Source: Candidatus Phosphitivorax anaerolimi
GTDB taxonomy: Bacteria; Desulfobacterota; Desulfomonilia; UBA1062
Direction: 5' to 3'
Assembly (NCBI GenBank): GCA_001896555.1
Contig: MPOS01000014.1
Coordinates: 62,001 to 126,000 of the forward strand
Length of the DNA stretch: 64,000 bases
The translations under genes were made by a program, and so were the position numbers. This document shows, piece after piece, positions 18,166 to 26,779 of this stretch. The notes beneath the pieces were generated by a model. The model ran no database searches, was not told the DNA's origin, and saw nothing but the letters and a program-made list of their open reading frames with translations. Numbering within the stretch: the stretch's first letter is position 1; the number at the start of each line of letters is the position of its first letter.

Positions 18166-18206
18166 ACCCGGCCCGGTCGGCCTCCCACGCCGGAGACCGG
18201 CCGGGT
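18166..18206 (+). terminator. Probable terminator of nrpR-gdhA
   Basis: A long GC-rich stem: ACCCGGC(C)CGGTC pairs with GACCGGCCGGGT, one bulged base, about 16-base loop, followed after a few bases by a T-rich stretch (ATTTCCTTTTTC). Confidence 0.6.
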
Positions 18207-18403
18207 GCGGCCATTTCCTTTTTCGGAGACGATCACCCGGAAAGATCGTCGCCCTTTCCCGGGCAGGAGCTTATCTCGATCCCCATTAATACGGCATACA
18301 ACAGGCATATTGCCGATCAATGAGGCATCTGTCCGGACTGCTCTTACCTCAGCGGATGATGGAATGTGATGACACATTAAGAGGCAAAACAATAATTAAT
18401 TTA

Positions 18404-18433
18404 TTGACGCGGAAAAGGGAATAGGAATAATTA
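18404..18433 (+). promoter_or_regulatory. Promoter of the lipoprotein gene at 18520
   Basis: TTGACG (18404-18409) and TAATTA (18428-18433) with an 18-base spacer; ATAATT at 17 bases is an overlapping alternative. Leader of about 80 bases. Confidence 0.5.
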
Positions 18434-18519
18434 TCATTACTTTGAGATTCAATGTGGTGTTTCATCATCTTTATCCTTGCTGGTGAGAAGAAGAATAAAA
18501 TTCATATGGGGAGGTCATC

Positions 18520-20358
18520 ATGTGTAGTACGAGGAGACTCTGTCTCTGGATGGTCCGGTATGTCTGCGTTTTCTGCCTTTTGTTCCTTCTTTTCAGCTGC
18601 GGTGGTGGGAGCGGTGGTGGGAGCGGTGGCGGCGGTGATGGCGGCGGAGGCAACGGCGACGGGGTGAAAGTCCCGATCAGTTCCGAAGAGGCAAACAGCG
18701 CCCTTCTCAAGGTCATCAACGACCCCACGGATGAAAACTTCGACGATCTGATGGATACGATCGCCGATCTGGACGACTCGAAGGAATCGTGCCTGTACAA
18801 GGCCGCCGGGGAGTTGCTCGCCGTCTACAGGAGCCAGCCGCTTTCGGAGATTATGGATAACTTCGGGCTGGAGGTGGGCATCGAGACGAACTTTGATGCA
18901 CTCACCATGCAGCATAACCTGAGCCGGATCACCTACGATTACCTCAAGAAGGCCGTCTATATCACCGATGCACAGAGCCTGCTTGCCGAACTCGAGGAGC
19001 GGCTCACCCGGGCCGACAATCTCCTGGCGCAGGCGGAAGGCGAGGATATTGTGATTAGCCTCGAAGAGATGAACGCCGTGCACTTCGATACTATCGACAT
19101 CCAGGTGATGCGGTCCGTGGTCAACCTGCTCAAGGCCCTGGTTATCTATCTGCAGGCAGTGGATTTCACAGTGGTGGATTATACCGTGTCCTATGGCGTA
19201 AAAAACTACGACATCCGCCTGCTCTGCACGGATCCGGACAGGGATATCCGCGTGCCGGATGATGATATCGATGATGAGTTGATGGAGGAGGCCTGGAAGG
19301 ATCTCATCGCGAAGAACCCCAACCTTCTCACCTACCGTGATCGGGCCAGGCTCTCCGCATTCAGGTCTGCCCTCGATGCGGCGATCGGGCACTATACGTC
19401 TGCGGTCACGGCTATTGTGGGCTTGAGTGAAGAGCAGCGCAGGCAGCGGTATGCAAATGCCTTCAGCCTGGATACCGAGCTCGATCTTGAGTCCGCCAGA
19501 CTGATTCGGGACAAGGTGCTGCCCTCCGTAATATCCTGCCTGGACAATCCTTCTGCCAAGGTCACCTCCTTCGAAACAAAAGAGACCGGTTTTTTTGAGT
19601 ATATCGACGGCGGTGACGGGTTCTACTACCCCATGACCGAGAAAGACATCGAGGTCCAGGACTACTGTTTCAATAGTACGGCATTCAATACCAGGATCTA
19701 TGATCTGCTCAACGCCGGGGCTGCCAGAACCCCTCGGCACGTTCTCCTCGAAGGGTGGGATCTGCCCGAAGGCACCGACTTCGAACCCTATGTCCCCTGC
19801 GGCGCTCCTGAGATCATCACAGGGGTCTTCCACATATCCTGGGATGAACCCGAGGAGACCTTCGAGATCCCCCTGGCTGACATAACCATCGATGGGGATC
19901 CGGATGACTGGGAAGGCATTGAAGCCTTCCAGACCGCGGGAGAAACCGTGTTCAAGATCGCGCGGGATCTAGAAGGCGATGTACTCTATCTCTGTCTTCA
20001 GACCGGGTATGAACCCTCCTCGGGCAATGAATGGCATTCAAGGGCATGGCTGAGTATGCAGTATGGTTTCCCCTGGTATTACTATGGAATGTATTATGAC
20101 AGTGTGGGAGTGGATCTTTTTCTCGAAAAATATCCCGGGGACTCCGAAATGGATTACTATGCCTTATGCTATGGCTATGACACTTTAACCATAATAGATC
20201 CGCCAACCCTGTTTTCAGGCGGGGACACTGGATTCGAAATGAGCCTCAACGGGTTCTCTCGTTTGGTGAAAAAGGGCTCGTTGAACATTGTCCGGGTTTG
20301 GTGCAACGGTGACAGTAACGGGGGTTCCATCAAGCTGCTCCCTGAGGCGGAAGAGTGA
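18520..20358 (+). CDS. Large lipoprotein with Gly-rich linker, unknown function
   Basis: A 612-residue predicted lipoprotein. The signal peptide has a long hydrophobic core (VRYVCVFCLLFLLF) and the lipobox LFSC, giving an acylated cysteine followed by GGGSGGGSGGGG, a flexible tether of about 25 residues. Residues 50-400 are mainly helical and acidic, without a domain I recognise. Residues 430-600 are beta-rich with many Tyr/Trp/Asp (DGDPDDWEGIEAF, and FEMSLNGFSRLVKK) and resemble a carbohydrate-binding-module-9-like fold often seen in secreted proteins; this is tentative. GGGAGG precedes the ATG. The stop overlaps the region where the next gene starts, so the two are coupled. Confidence 0.8.
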   Translation: MCSTRRLCLWMVRYVCVFCLLFLLFSCGGGSGGGSGGGGDGGGGNGDGVKVPISSEEANSALLKVINDPTDENFDDLMDTIADLDDSKESCLYKAAGELLAVYRSQPLSEIMDNFGLEVGIETNFDALTMQHNLSRITYDYLKKAVYITDAQSLLAELEERLTRADNLLAQAEGEDIVISLEEMNAVHFDTIDIQVMRSVVNLLKALVIYLQAVDFTVVDYTVSYGVKNYDIRLLCTDPDRDIRVPDDDIDDELMEEAWKDLIAKNPNLLTYRDRARLSAFRSALDAAIGHYTSAVTAIVGLSEEQRRQRYANAFSLDTELDLESARLIRDKVLPSVISCLDNPSAKVTSFETKETGFFEYIDGGDGFYYPMTEKDIEVQDYCFNSTAFNTRIYDLLNAGAARTPRHVLLEGWDLPEGTDFEPYVPCGAPEIITGVFHISWDEPEETFEIPLADITIDGDPDDWEGIEAFQTAGETVFKIARDLEGDVLYLCLQTGYEPSSGNEWHSRAWLSMQYGFPWYYYGMYYDSVGVDLFLEKYPGDSEMDYYALCYGYDTLTIIDPPTLFSGGDTGFEMSLNGFSRLVKKGSLNIVRVWCNGDSNGGSIKLLPEAEE

Positions 20359-20360
20359 TA

Positions 20361-20930
20361 ATGATCAGAGAGGGATGGGGCGATCGACCTCTCCCTCTCG
20401 ACAATCACCTCGCAATGCGAAGACAGATCATTCACAGTGCCCTGGCCTTGGTTGTTCTCGCAGCCCTGGCTGCAGGCATTCTGCTGCTGCTCTTCCTCCC
20501 GGATGGCGACGGGCAGGCGGTGTCCCAAAGCAGGGTCCCTGAGCGCCTCGCACGGATCGGTCCCTATGTGAAGGAAATCCATGTCATGGAGAAGATCGGG
20601 CCGTACGACCTGTCGGTCCGGGCCTCCAGCTTTCACATGAAGAAGACCAAGTTCATGGGCTTCAGCACCAACCTCTACAAGCAGGTCGTTGCCCGTGATG
20701 TCCGGATCGTCCTGTACCGGGAGGGCGAAACGAAGCTCGAGGTGGAGAAGGATCGTCTGGTGATGCCGCCCGCCTTGGGGTACATCGATATCCAGGAGCC
20801 TGTGGTGGTCAGTCCTAAGGGCATGGATGACGTGAGCCGGATCGAGATAAGCCGTGATAAGGGGTTCATCCGGATCCACCGCAACAACGGAGTCGATACC
20901 TGGGAACTCGGACCGCAACCTCCTCTGTAA
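20361..20930 (+). CDS. Single-pass membrane protein with periplasmic domain, unknown
   Basis: About 189 residues. One transmembrane segment near residues 25-48 (IIHSALALVVLAALAAGILLLLFL) is followed by a beta-rich periplasmic domain of about 130 residues with regularly alternating strands (DVRIVLYREGETKLEVEKDRL in segments). The layout recalls LptC-like or DUF4845-like proteins but no signature is decisive. The ATG at 20361 has GGAAG seven bases upstream; it starts two bases after the stop of the lipoprotein gene, so translation is probably coupled. An internal ATG at 20415 would place the start directly before the membrane helix. Confidence 0.65.
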   Translation: MIREGWGDRPLPLDNHLAMRRQIIHSALALVVLAALAAGILLLLFLPDGDGQAVSQSRVPERLARIGPYVKEIHVMEKIGPYDLSVRASSFHMKKTKFMGFSTNLYKQVVARDVRIVLYREGETKLEVEKDRLVMPPALGYIDIQEPVVVSPKGMDDVSRIEISRDKGFIRIHRNNGVDTWELGPQPPL

Positions 20931-21125
20931 CGGAAATCCACCCCTGGATGCATCCCTGCTGCGTGCGCCCTCAGGATACCGCTCTTCCTGCCGGCATGGA
21001 AAGGAAGCATCAGGAGATGGGCGCAATAAAAGCCTCTCCCGCCATGCGTACCCAGCTCCCGCCTGATAAGAGCCTGTAATCACTTCGTCAGGATGAAGCC
21101 TGCACCGCCTGAGGACGGGACGGCA

Positions 21126-21974
21126 TCAGAACTGCGTGACCGGCTCGAGTGCGACCTCGGGGTAGATCTGGCCGTGCTTGGGCGGCATGGAGTTATACAC
21201 CCAGTCGATGTCCATGACACCGAGGGTGATACCGCGCCTCTTCTCGAACCCGCCGAACACACCCCTGACGAGCACATCTTCCATGTCCATGGTGAGCCCG
21301 AACACGGCGACGACCGATCCCCGCTCCAGGCGCTTGAGCTCGTCACCGTAGGCAAGGGGGGAGAAGGCCAGCCGGGTGCTGTCCGCGGCCTGGCACTGGA
21401 TGAGGGGGATGATGACCGGAAACCCGTCGGAGTCCACCCAGGAGAGGAACTTCAGGCTGTCCAGCCGGTTGAACAGACCTTGGGCCCAGGGTTTGAGTAT
21501 CCGTTTGAAGTTCGGGGTGCGCACTGCGGACTTTCCGGCCCTGGTGAGCAGGGAAGAGAGGATGATCCGCCCCATGGGCAGGCGCTCCCGGCCCGCGGTC
21601 TCGATCAGGTCCATGTAGTGCACGGTGTGGATGCCGAAATAGGCATTGTAACGGAACATGGGCTTGCTGTTGAACATATCGAAATCCTCGCCGCTGCGCT
21701 CCTGATGAGTCCAGAGTGCCTTGCCCCGCCAGAGACTCTTCGAGAGCGTCATAATGAGAAAGCCGGTCTTGGGGTTGTCCTTCACGTGACGTTTGCTCAG
21801 GCCCTCAGAGAACTGGCCCCAAATGAGCTTTTCAGTGGTTTTCGCCTGAAGGGCCGTGATCAGGGTGACATGGGGCAGCCCCTCTGGGTTGACCGTCGCG
21901 ATGAGGCCAACCTTTGCCTCGGGTTCGAACTCCCTGAGATCCCGCTCGTCGAACCGGTTCGATTTCGTTTTCAT
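21126..21974 (-). CDS. Pyridoxamine-phosphate-oxidase-like FMN-binding protein
   Basis: A 282-residue split-barrel protein. The N-terminal part has the family pattern KVGLIATVNPEGLPHVTLI, followed by LIWGQFSEG and NPKTGFLIM, typical of the FMN-binding PNPOx-like/F420-like fold. The C-terminal 110 residues add a second unfamiliar half with DSDGFPVIIPLIQC, which mirrors the first (NPEGLPHVTLI), so the protein may be an internal duplication. A strong ribosome site (AAGGAGG) precedes the ATG. It lies 137 bases downstream of the glycyl-radical activase on the same strand; a functional link is unproven. Confidence 0.8.
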   Translation of the reverse strand: MKTKSNRFDERDLREFEPEAKVGLIATVNPEGLPHVTLITALQAKTTEKLIWGQFSEGLSKRHVKDNPKTGFLIMTLSKSLWRGKALWTHQERSGEDFDMFNSKPMFRYNAYFGIHTVHYMDLIETAGRERLPMGRIILSSLLTRAGKSAVRTPNFKRILKPWAQGLFNRLDSLKFLSWVDSDGFPVIIPLIQCQAADSTRLAFSPLAYGDELKRLERGSVVAVFGLTMDMEDVLVRGVFGGFEKRRGITLGVMDIDWVYNSMPPKHGQIYPEVALEPVTQF

Positions 21975-22111
21975 TGCCCGTCCTCCTTATATGCTCACTG
22001 ACAGTCCCGCCCTTAGGGGCTTTCATGCCTTAGGGGCCTGCCGTATCTCACCTTTCGATCCTTAAAGTCAGCAGTACCCATATGGGTGATTTCCTGGAAA
22101 TGCCATTCCGC

Positions 22112-23158
22112 TCACGGGGGCGTTTCACAGCCTGACGGGGGACATGATTTCTCCGGTGCCGGTGGATGCCCGCCGGATTCTTTTCCCATGGTCGCACCGC
22201 TCGCATGGACGATCACGTCCCTGCCCGCCGACTCTGATGCCGCCTGCACCAGGCGCTCCATGTCGCTCTCCGTCACAAGCCCGTAGTCCCGGCACTTCCA
22301 GTCGATCCCGAGCCCGTCGTACTTGTGAATGCAGAGATTGTTGAACGCGCAGAGCTCCCACTTAGAGACGGCCCCGGCCATGGCGTCATGGATAAAGGCG
22401 CCGATTGCGCGGATGTTCTCAACACTGTCCGTGTGGCCGGGAATGACCGGGGTGCGGACCCAGATCTCAAGGGAGTTGTGGTGCTCTTCCCGATAGTCTC
22501 TGACACGGGCGAGGTTCCGCTGGATCTGGCTGCCGCTCAGACCGGTATAGTCCCGGTGGAGCTGCTCGTCCATGAGCTTGAGGTCGTAGAGCAGCAAATC
22601 GGTGAATGGCAGGAGCATTTCAAGCCTTTCCCAAGGGCACTGGCCGCAGGTGTCGAGCGCGGTGTGGATGCCTTTTTCTTTCAGCGATTCCAATACCTTG
22701 CGAGCAAAATCCGGCTGGCGCGCCGGCTCGCCGCCCGAAAGGGTCACCCCGCCCCCCGACTGCTCGAAGTAGACGCGGTCCTTCACCAGCTCGTTCACGA
22801 GTTCCTCGGGGCTATAGTACCTGCCGTAGATCTCCATGGCCGTAGACGGGCAGACCTCTGCGCAGCAGAGGCAGTCCGTACATGAGAGCCTGTCGATATC
22901 GATGCCCGAGCCAGCTGCACTAAGCGCCTTTTCCGGGCACGCCTCGATGCAGCTCATGCAGCCGATGCACCGCGACCCTACCCAGTGCATCTGCGGCCTG
23001 TCCGGGATGCTCTCCGGGTTGTGGCACCATACGCATCGAAGCGGGCACCCCTTGAAAAAAACCGTGCTCCTGATGCCCGGACCGTCCTCGGTGGACATCC
23101 GCTGGATCCTCAGGATGAGCCCCTGGAGCTTTTCCGGGCGCTGCACATCGGTCTTCAT
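22112..23158 (-). CDS. Glycyl-radical-enzyme activase (radical SAM)
   Basis: A 348-residue radical SAM enzyme that installs the glycyl radical on the enzyme encoded just upstream. SAM-cluster cysteines are C38, C42 and C45 (GCPLRCVWC). Two inserted ferredoxin-type 4Fe-4S sites follow (C64/C67/C70/C74 and C93/C96/C99/C103), as in activases of dehydratase-, decarboxylase- and arylsuccinate-type enzymes but not of pyruvate formate-lyase. VTLSGGEPARQP carries the SAM-contacting GGEP motif. It starts 57 bases after the glycyl radical enzyme, in the same operon. The last 20 residues are Pro/Gly/Cys-rich and probably disordered. No strong ribosome site is visible before the ATG. Confidence 0.95.
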   Translation of the reverse strand: MKTDVQRPEKLQGLILRIQRMSTEDGPGIRSTVFFKGCPLRCVWCHNPESIPDRPQMHWVGSRCIGCMSCIEACPEKALSAAGSGIDIDRLSCTDCLCCAEVCPSTAMEIYGRYYSPEELVNELVKDRVYFEQSGGGVTLSGGEPARQPDFARKVLESLKEKGIHTALDTCGQCPWERLEMLLPFTDLLLYDLKLMDEQLHRDYTGLSGSQIQRNLARVRDYREEHHNSLEIWVRTPVIPGHTDSVENIRAIGAFIHDAMAGAVSKWELCAFNNLCIHKYDGLGIDWKCRDYGLVTESDMERLVQAASESAGRDVIVHASGATMGKESGGHPPAPEKSCPPSGCETPP

Positions 23159-23215
23159 ACCGGCCCGCCACTCTGTGCGGGGTACGAACCCGGCGATCTT
23201 CTGCCTGCGCTTTCC

Positions 23216-25735
23216 CTAGATCGACTCATGGCTGATCCTTGCGATCACCTCATTCTGCAGCTCGCGGCCTATCGCGGTGAAGTAGGCGTTATAGCCCGTG
23301 ATCCTCACCAGGAGCGACTGGTACTCCTCGGGCCTCTTCTGGGCATCGCGCAGCATGGGCGCGTCGATCATGTTGATCTGGAGCGAGGTCCCTCCCTGCT
23401 CGAGGCTCCCTTTGAGAAAGGCCTTGAACTTCTCTTTGTGCTCTGGGTCCCTGAGCAGCGACGGATTCAAGGAGATGGTGTGGCTCGCGCCGTTGGGCAG
23501 GCAGTTGAGGTAGCCGTCCCAGTCTCCGGGACCGTTTTCCGCCTTGCCGCCCAGGGCCTTGCCCACCGAGTTCATGTTTGCTGTGGGACCGTTGATGTCG
23601 GCCCCGCTCACCGGGCAGATGGCGTTTGAGAGAAATCTCCCTTTGGGCCTTCCGTCCGGGCTCGCCGGCAGGATAAACCCGTCGCCCACCCAGTAGTTCC
23701 AACTGAGCATCCCGGGCCTGAACTGCCTGCCCGTGGAGCGGGTTTTGTGCTTCCATGTCTTCTCGCACCACAGGTCCATGACGGCCCGGGCCATGGCGTC
23801 GGCCTTGTCGTCGTCGCGGCCGTACTTGGGTGTCTTGTACGCAGCCAAGGCCTGGAGCTTCTCGAAGCCCTGCCAGTTTGATTTAAGCGCCTTCACCAGC
23901 TCCTGAAGCCTGCACTGCTTCGTGTCGTACACCAGATGCTTGATCGCGAGCAGGCTGTCCACCGTGGTAGCGAAGGTCACGGCCTCGAGCGTGGTGAAGT
24001 TGAGTTCGGCACCACCCTGGGTGATGTCCATGCCTTTCTCCGCGCACCCCTTCACCAGGCAGGACAGATAGGGCGTGGGACAGAACCGGGCCCGGATCGA
24101 CTCGGATTTTTCGTAGAGCTCCACGCACTGCTCGATGATGTACTGTGTCTGCCTGGCATAGGCGTTCCAGAAGTCGTCCCATGTCTTCAGCGACTCGACG
24201 TCTCCGGTCCGGGGGCCCGCCTGCCGCACCTTCTCGCGCTTGCCCGTGATGGGATCGACGAAGTCGAAGAAGTCTTTCCCGTCGTTCAGGGCGAGCTCCA
24301 CGGCCTTGAGCAGGTTGAGGTTGTTGTCCACGGTCCCGGAGCGGTCGTTGCCCACCATGGTGTTCTCCAGGCAGCCGACCGGCGCATAGTCGTGCACATT
24401 GTCCTCGTTAATGAGATGCTCGACATGGGCCTTCTTCGCCTGCCGCATCATGCCCGCCATGGACCGCTCGTCGAAGTTGAGCAGAAAAGGCGAGCCCTGG
24501 CTCGTGGAGATCATGTCGACCACCTTGTCCAGGAGCTCATCCGGACTCCCCTTGTGGAGCCGGATGTTGGGCTTTGGCTCCAGGATGGGCGAGAGCTCGT
24601 CGATCACCTCGAGCATGGCATAGGTCAGGTCGTTGGTCATGTCGCGGCCGCCCCTGCCCATGCCCGAGAGGGTGATGAGCTGGCCGTAGCCCGAGGTGAT
24701 GCCCATGTTCCCGATCCGGACCATGGCGTCGTAGACCGTGTTGGCGTGGATCCAGAAGCACTTGAGGATCTCCTTGCCGAACTCCCGGTCCATGCCCTGC
24801 GCGATCGAATGCTCCCAGTAGGGCAGGAGGTACTGGTCGATCCTGCCGAAGGACACGCCCGGGCCCGGATAGTTCTCGTCGCTCATGACGAGCATGTGGG
24901 TGAGCCACAGCGCCTGAACGGCCTCCCAGAACGTGCGCGCAGGTTCCCAGGGCACATGCCTGAGGTTCTCCGCCATCTGGACGAGCTCCTGTTTCCGGGC
25001 CGGGTCCTGCTCCTCACCGGCGAGCCTCTCGCAGAGTCCGGCATATCTGTAGGCCAGATCCCTCGGCATGGTGGCAGCGGTCATCATGGCGCGCAGCTGT
25101 GCGCCTTTGCTCCCCTTCTTCTCTTTTGGACTCAGGAACTCGTATCGGCGCTTAAGGTCCTCGTAGATACCCTTCCAGCCCAGGTTCAGGACCCGCTCGT
25201 ATCCCGGGATGAGATGGCCCGAGGTGGCGCCGGAATTACCATAGCCGTGGTCGTGGAACCACTTCATCGACGCCCGTGCGCCCTTCCTGCCGTAGATGAG
25301 CCGGTCGCGCTGCCTTGCCTCCTTTTTCGTCCAGCACATGGATGTCTGGACATTGAAGCGGCCGCCCGCGATGAGGTCTCCGGGCAGGATCTCGCAGGGG
25401 ACGTAGTTCACCATCACCTCCCGGATGAACCATGCCTTGCGTTCGGGCAGGCTCCAGGTCCAAAAGGCGGGATCCAGCTTCACGGTACGCGCGGCCTGCT
25501 GCATGGAGGACCGGAAGGTCTGGAGAAAGGCATAGGTCTCGGGCACGATGTAGAAGGTCATCTCGTCGAACTGCACGTCCCAGGGCATGCCCGTGCCCCA
25601 GGCCGTGAATTCGTTGTTCCACGCGCGGCTTGCCCCCTGGAAGTAATAGTCGCGGAGCCACTGGATCCGCGGGGAGAGGTTTTTCGGTTTCTTGATCCTT
25701 TTGCCCGGGTCATCGAGCGCAACTGCCATTGCCAT
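23216..25735 (-). CDS. Glycyl radical enzyme of unassigned substrate
   Basis: An 839-residue member of the PFL-like superfamily. The glycyl radical site is Gly814 in RITGYNAYFTAIG and the active-site thiyl cysteine is Cys455 in APVGCLENT, with Glu457 at the Cys+2 position. Cys-x-Glu is the arrangement of dehydratase and decarboxylase types; GCLE resembles 4-hydroxyphenylacetate decarboxylase more than the GCVEP of choline lyase, glycerol and propanediol dehydratases. The PKWGNDD motif of benzyl/alkylsuccinate synthases reads PKYGRDDD here. There is no small decarboxylase subunit and no microcompartment gene nearby. AAGGAGG precedes the ATG. The gene lies 15 bases after a GntR/FadR regulator and before its activase. 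Decarboxylase, lyase or a fumarate-adding relative all remain possible. Confidence 0.95.
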   Translation of the reverse strand: MAMAVALDDPGKRIKKPKNLSPRIQWLRDYYFQGASRAWNNEFTAWGTGMPWDVQFDEMTFYIVPETYAFLQTFRSSMQQAARTVKLDPAFWTWSLPERKAWFIREVMVNYVPCEILPGDLIAGGRFNVQTSMCWTKKEARQRDRLIYGRKGARASMKWFHDHGYGNSGATSGHLIPGYERVLNLGWKGIYEDLKRRYEFLSPKEKKGSKGAQLRAMMTAATMPRDLAYRYAGLCERLAGEEQDPARKQELVQMAENLRHVPWEPARTFWEAVQALWLTHMLVMSDENYPGPGVSFGRIDQYLLPYWEHSIAQGMDREFGKEILKCFWIHANTVYDAMVRIGNMGITSGYGQLITLSGMGRGGRDMTNDLTYAMLEVIDELSPILEPKPNIRLHKGSPDELLDKVVDMISTSQGSPFLLNFDERSMAGMMRQAKKAHVEHLINEDNVHDYAPVGCLENTMVGNDRSGTVDNNLNLLKAVELALNDGKDFFDFVDPITGKREKVRQAGPRTGDVESLKTWDDFWNAYARQTQYIIEQCVELYEKSESIRARFCPTPYLSCLVKGCAEKGMDITQGGAELNFTTLEAVTFATTVDSLLAIKHLVYDTKQCRLQELVKALKSNWQGFEKLQALAAYKTPKYGRDDDKADAMARAVMDLWCEKTWKHKTRSTGRQFRPGMLSWNYWVGDGFILPASPDGRPKGRFLSNAICPVSGADINGPTANMNSVGKALGGKAENGPGDWDGYLNCLPNGASHTISLNPSLLRDPEHKEKFKAFLKGSLEQGGTSLQINMIDAPMLRDAQKRPEEYQSLLVRITGYNAYFTAIGRELQNEVIARISHESI

Positions 25736-25750
25736 GGCACACCTCCTTTT

Positions 25751-26476
25751 TTACCGGCGGGGAAGCAGTGTTCTCAGGCGCTGCTCGCCGTGGGCGAGGG
25801 TCTCGGTCATGATTGCCACCGCCTGTTTCGGGTTCTGTTTCTCGACCGCCGCAAGCAGTCTCCGGTGAAACCGGAGTATTGCGGGGATTACTTCAGGATC
25901 GGAGAAGAAGATCGAGGTGAAGTACATATACACCGGCCTGAACGAGTTGATGAGCATGGGATAGACGAGATTTCCCGATGCGATGCCCATGGTGAGGTGA
26001 AACTCAAAGTCCAGGGCGGTGATCTTGTCGATATCGCGGGGATCGGCCGACTCCTCGGCATTCATGATTTCATGGAAGGTCTCGATGTGGGCGTCCGTAC
26101 GGTTGAGTGCGGCGAGCCGGGCGGTCTCGTTCTCCACCAGTGCCCTCACCTGGATGAGGCTCTCCAGCAGCTCGGGGTCCAGGCCGCTGCGCTGGAAATT
26201 GACGAGCGACTCCAGGATGGCGAGCGAGCCCTCTTTCCGGTAATCGCTCACCACAGCGCCCGCTCGGGGCTTCAGCTTCACCAGTCCCTTGGCTGCCAGC
26301 TCAACGAGCCCCTCGTGCACCACGGGCCTGCTCACCCCCAGCTGGAGCGCCAGCTCGCGCTCGGGGGGCAGTTTCTGGCCGATGGCAAGCCTGCCCGTGA
26401 GGATCAGATCTTCGAACCGCGAGATGAACACCTGTTTCAGACTCTCGGTCTTGAGCGGCCCCAGCATATCCTTCAT
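25751..26476 (-). CDS. FadR/GntR-family regulator of the glycyl-radical operon
   Basis: A 241-residue regulator. The N-terminal winged HTH shows LILTGRLAIGQKLPPERELALQLGVSRPVVHEGLVELAAKGLV in overlapping segments at residues 25-65. The C-terminal FCD domain (about 90-235) has the FadR-type helices with DIDKITALDFEFHLTMGIASGN, where Asp/His residues often bind a metal and a carboxylate ligand. The ATG at 26474-26476 with GAGGGGG upstream is favoured; the longer open frame runs through the operator. It is the first gene of the regulator - glycyl radical enzyme - activase operon, so it controls its own synthesis. A carboxylic acid, perhaps the enzyme's substrate, is the likely inducer. Confidence 0.93.
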   Translation of the reverse strand: MKDMLGPLKTESLKQVFISRFEDLILTGRLAIGQKLPPERELALQLGVSRPVVHEGLVELAAKGLVKLKPRAGAVVSDYRKEGSLAILESLVNFQRSGLDPELLESLIQVRALVENETARLAALNRTDAHIETFHEIMNAEESADPRDIDKITALDFEFHLTMGIASGNLVYPMLINSFRPVYMYFTSIFFSDPEVIPAILRFHRRLLAAVEKQNPKQAVAIMTETLAHGEQRLRTLLPRR

Positions 26477-26494
26477 GAAAATACCCCCTCGCAG

Positions 26495-26515
26495 GCTGTT
26501 GGTATTACCAACAGC
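26495..26515. promoter_or_regulatory. FadR/GntR operator, perfect palindrome
   Basis: Perfect 9-base arms GCTGTTGGT and ACCAACAGC around a central ATT. The TTGGT-N3-ACCAA core is the classic half-site pattern of PdhR/FadR-type GntR regulators. It overlaps the expected transcription start of the operon and lies 18 bases upstream of the regulator's ATG, so repression by the regulator it precedes is strongly suggested. Confidence 0.85.
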
Positions 26516-26516
26516 A

Positions 26517-26545
26517 ATAATGCCCGTGATTCGATGATGAATCAA
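26517..26545 (-). promoter_or_regulatory. Promoter of the regulator - GRE - activase operon
   Basis: On the minus strand: TTGATT (26545-26540), a 17-base spacer and CATTAT (26522-26517). The operator begins two bases after the -10 box, which fits classical steric repression. Confidence 0.7.
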
Positions 26546-26681
26546 GGGAAAAATATTTTTTCTCATCCTGTAAGCGCATAAAAAGGGGCGGGATAATGAT
26601 CGGATTTCCGCCAAGGAGACGGAAGCATTGTCCGGGCAAGGCTGTCCTGCGGCAGGAGCCGGGGCCCTGATGAGAGGAGGA

Positions 26682-26709
26682 TTGTGCTGACAGGCCTGCC
26701 TGCTATTAT
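26682..26709 (+). promoter_or_regulatory. Candidate promoter of the FemAB-like gene
   Basis: TTGTGC (26682-26687), 16-base spacer, TATTAT (26704-26709), about 70 bases upstream of the GTG start. The -35 match is modest. Confidence 0.4.
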
Positions 26710-26779
26710 ACATGTGATAAGTGCAGTTCGGTTTGGGGAGGGTCTATAAGGGAGGGCTCTTTAAGTAAGGTTCGTACCA

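Larger units (their letters stand above)
18141..18519. other. Intergenic region downstream of gdhA
   Basis: A GC-rich hairpin (18166-18206) follows gdhA, then the composition shifts to AT-rich around 18370-18460, where the promoter of the next gene lies (18404-18433). No gene is supported. Confidence 0.5.

Noticed and set aside
23216-25735. Assignment of the glycyl radical enzyme as isethionate lyase or benzyl/alkylsuccinate synthase
   Set aside because: An Arg-x3-Gln pattern (126-130) looked like the sulfonate-binding pair of isethionate lyase but sits in a different part of the fold, and the PKWGNDD motif of the succinate synthases is altered. The substrate was left open.
23936-26581. Very long open frame on the plus strand, opposite the glycyl radical enzyme and its regulator
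   Set aside because: It is antisense to genes with clear motifs, has no ribosome site, and its product is of the Arg/His/Val-rich type produced by GC-rich antisense reading.
26477-26713. N-terminal extension of the GntR/FadR regulator to 26713
   Set aside because: The extension would run through its own promoter and operator, and a good ribosome site lies before the ATG at 26476.
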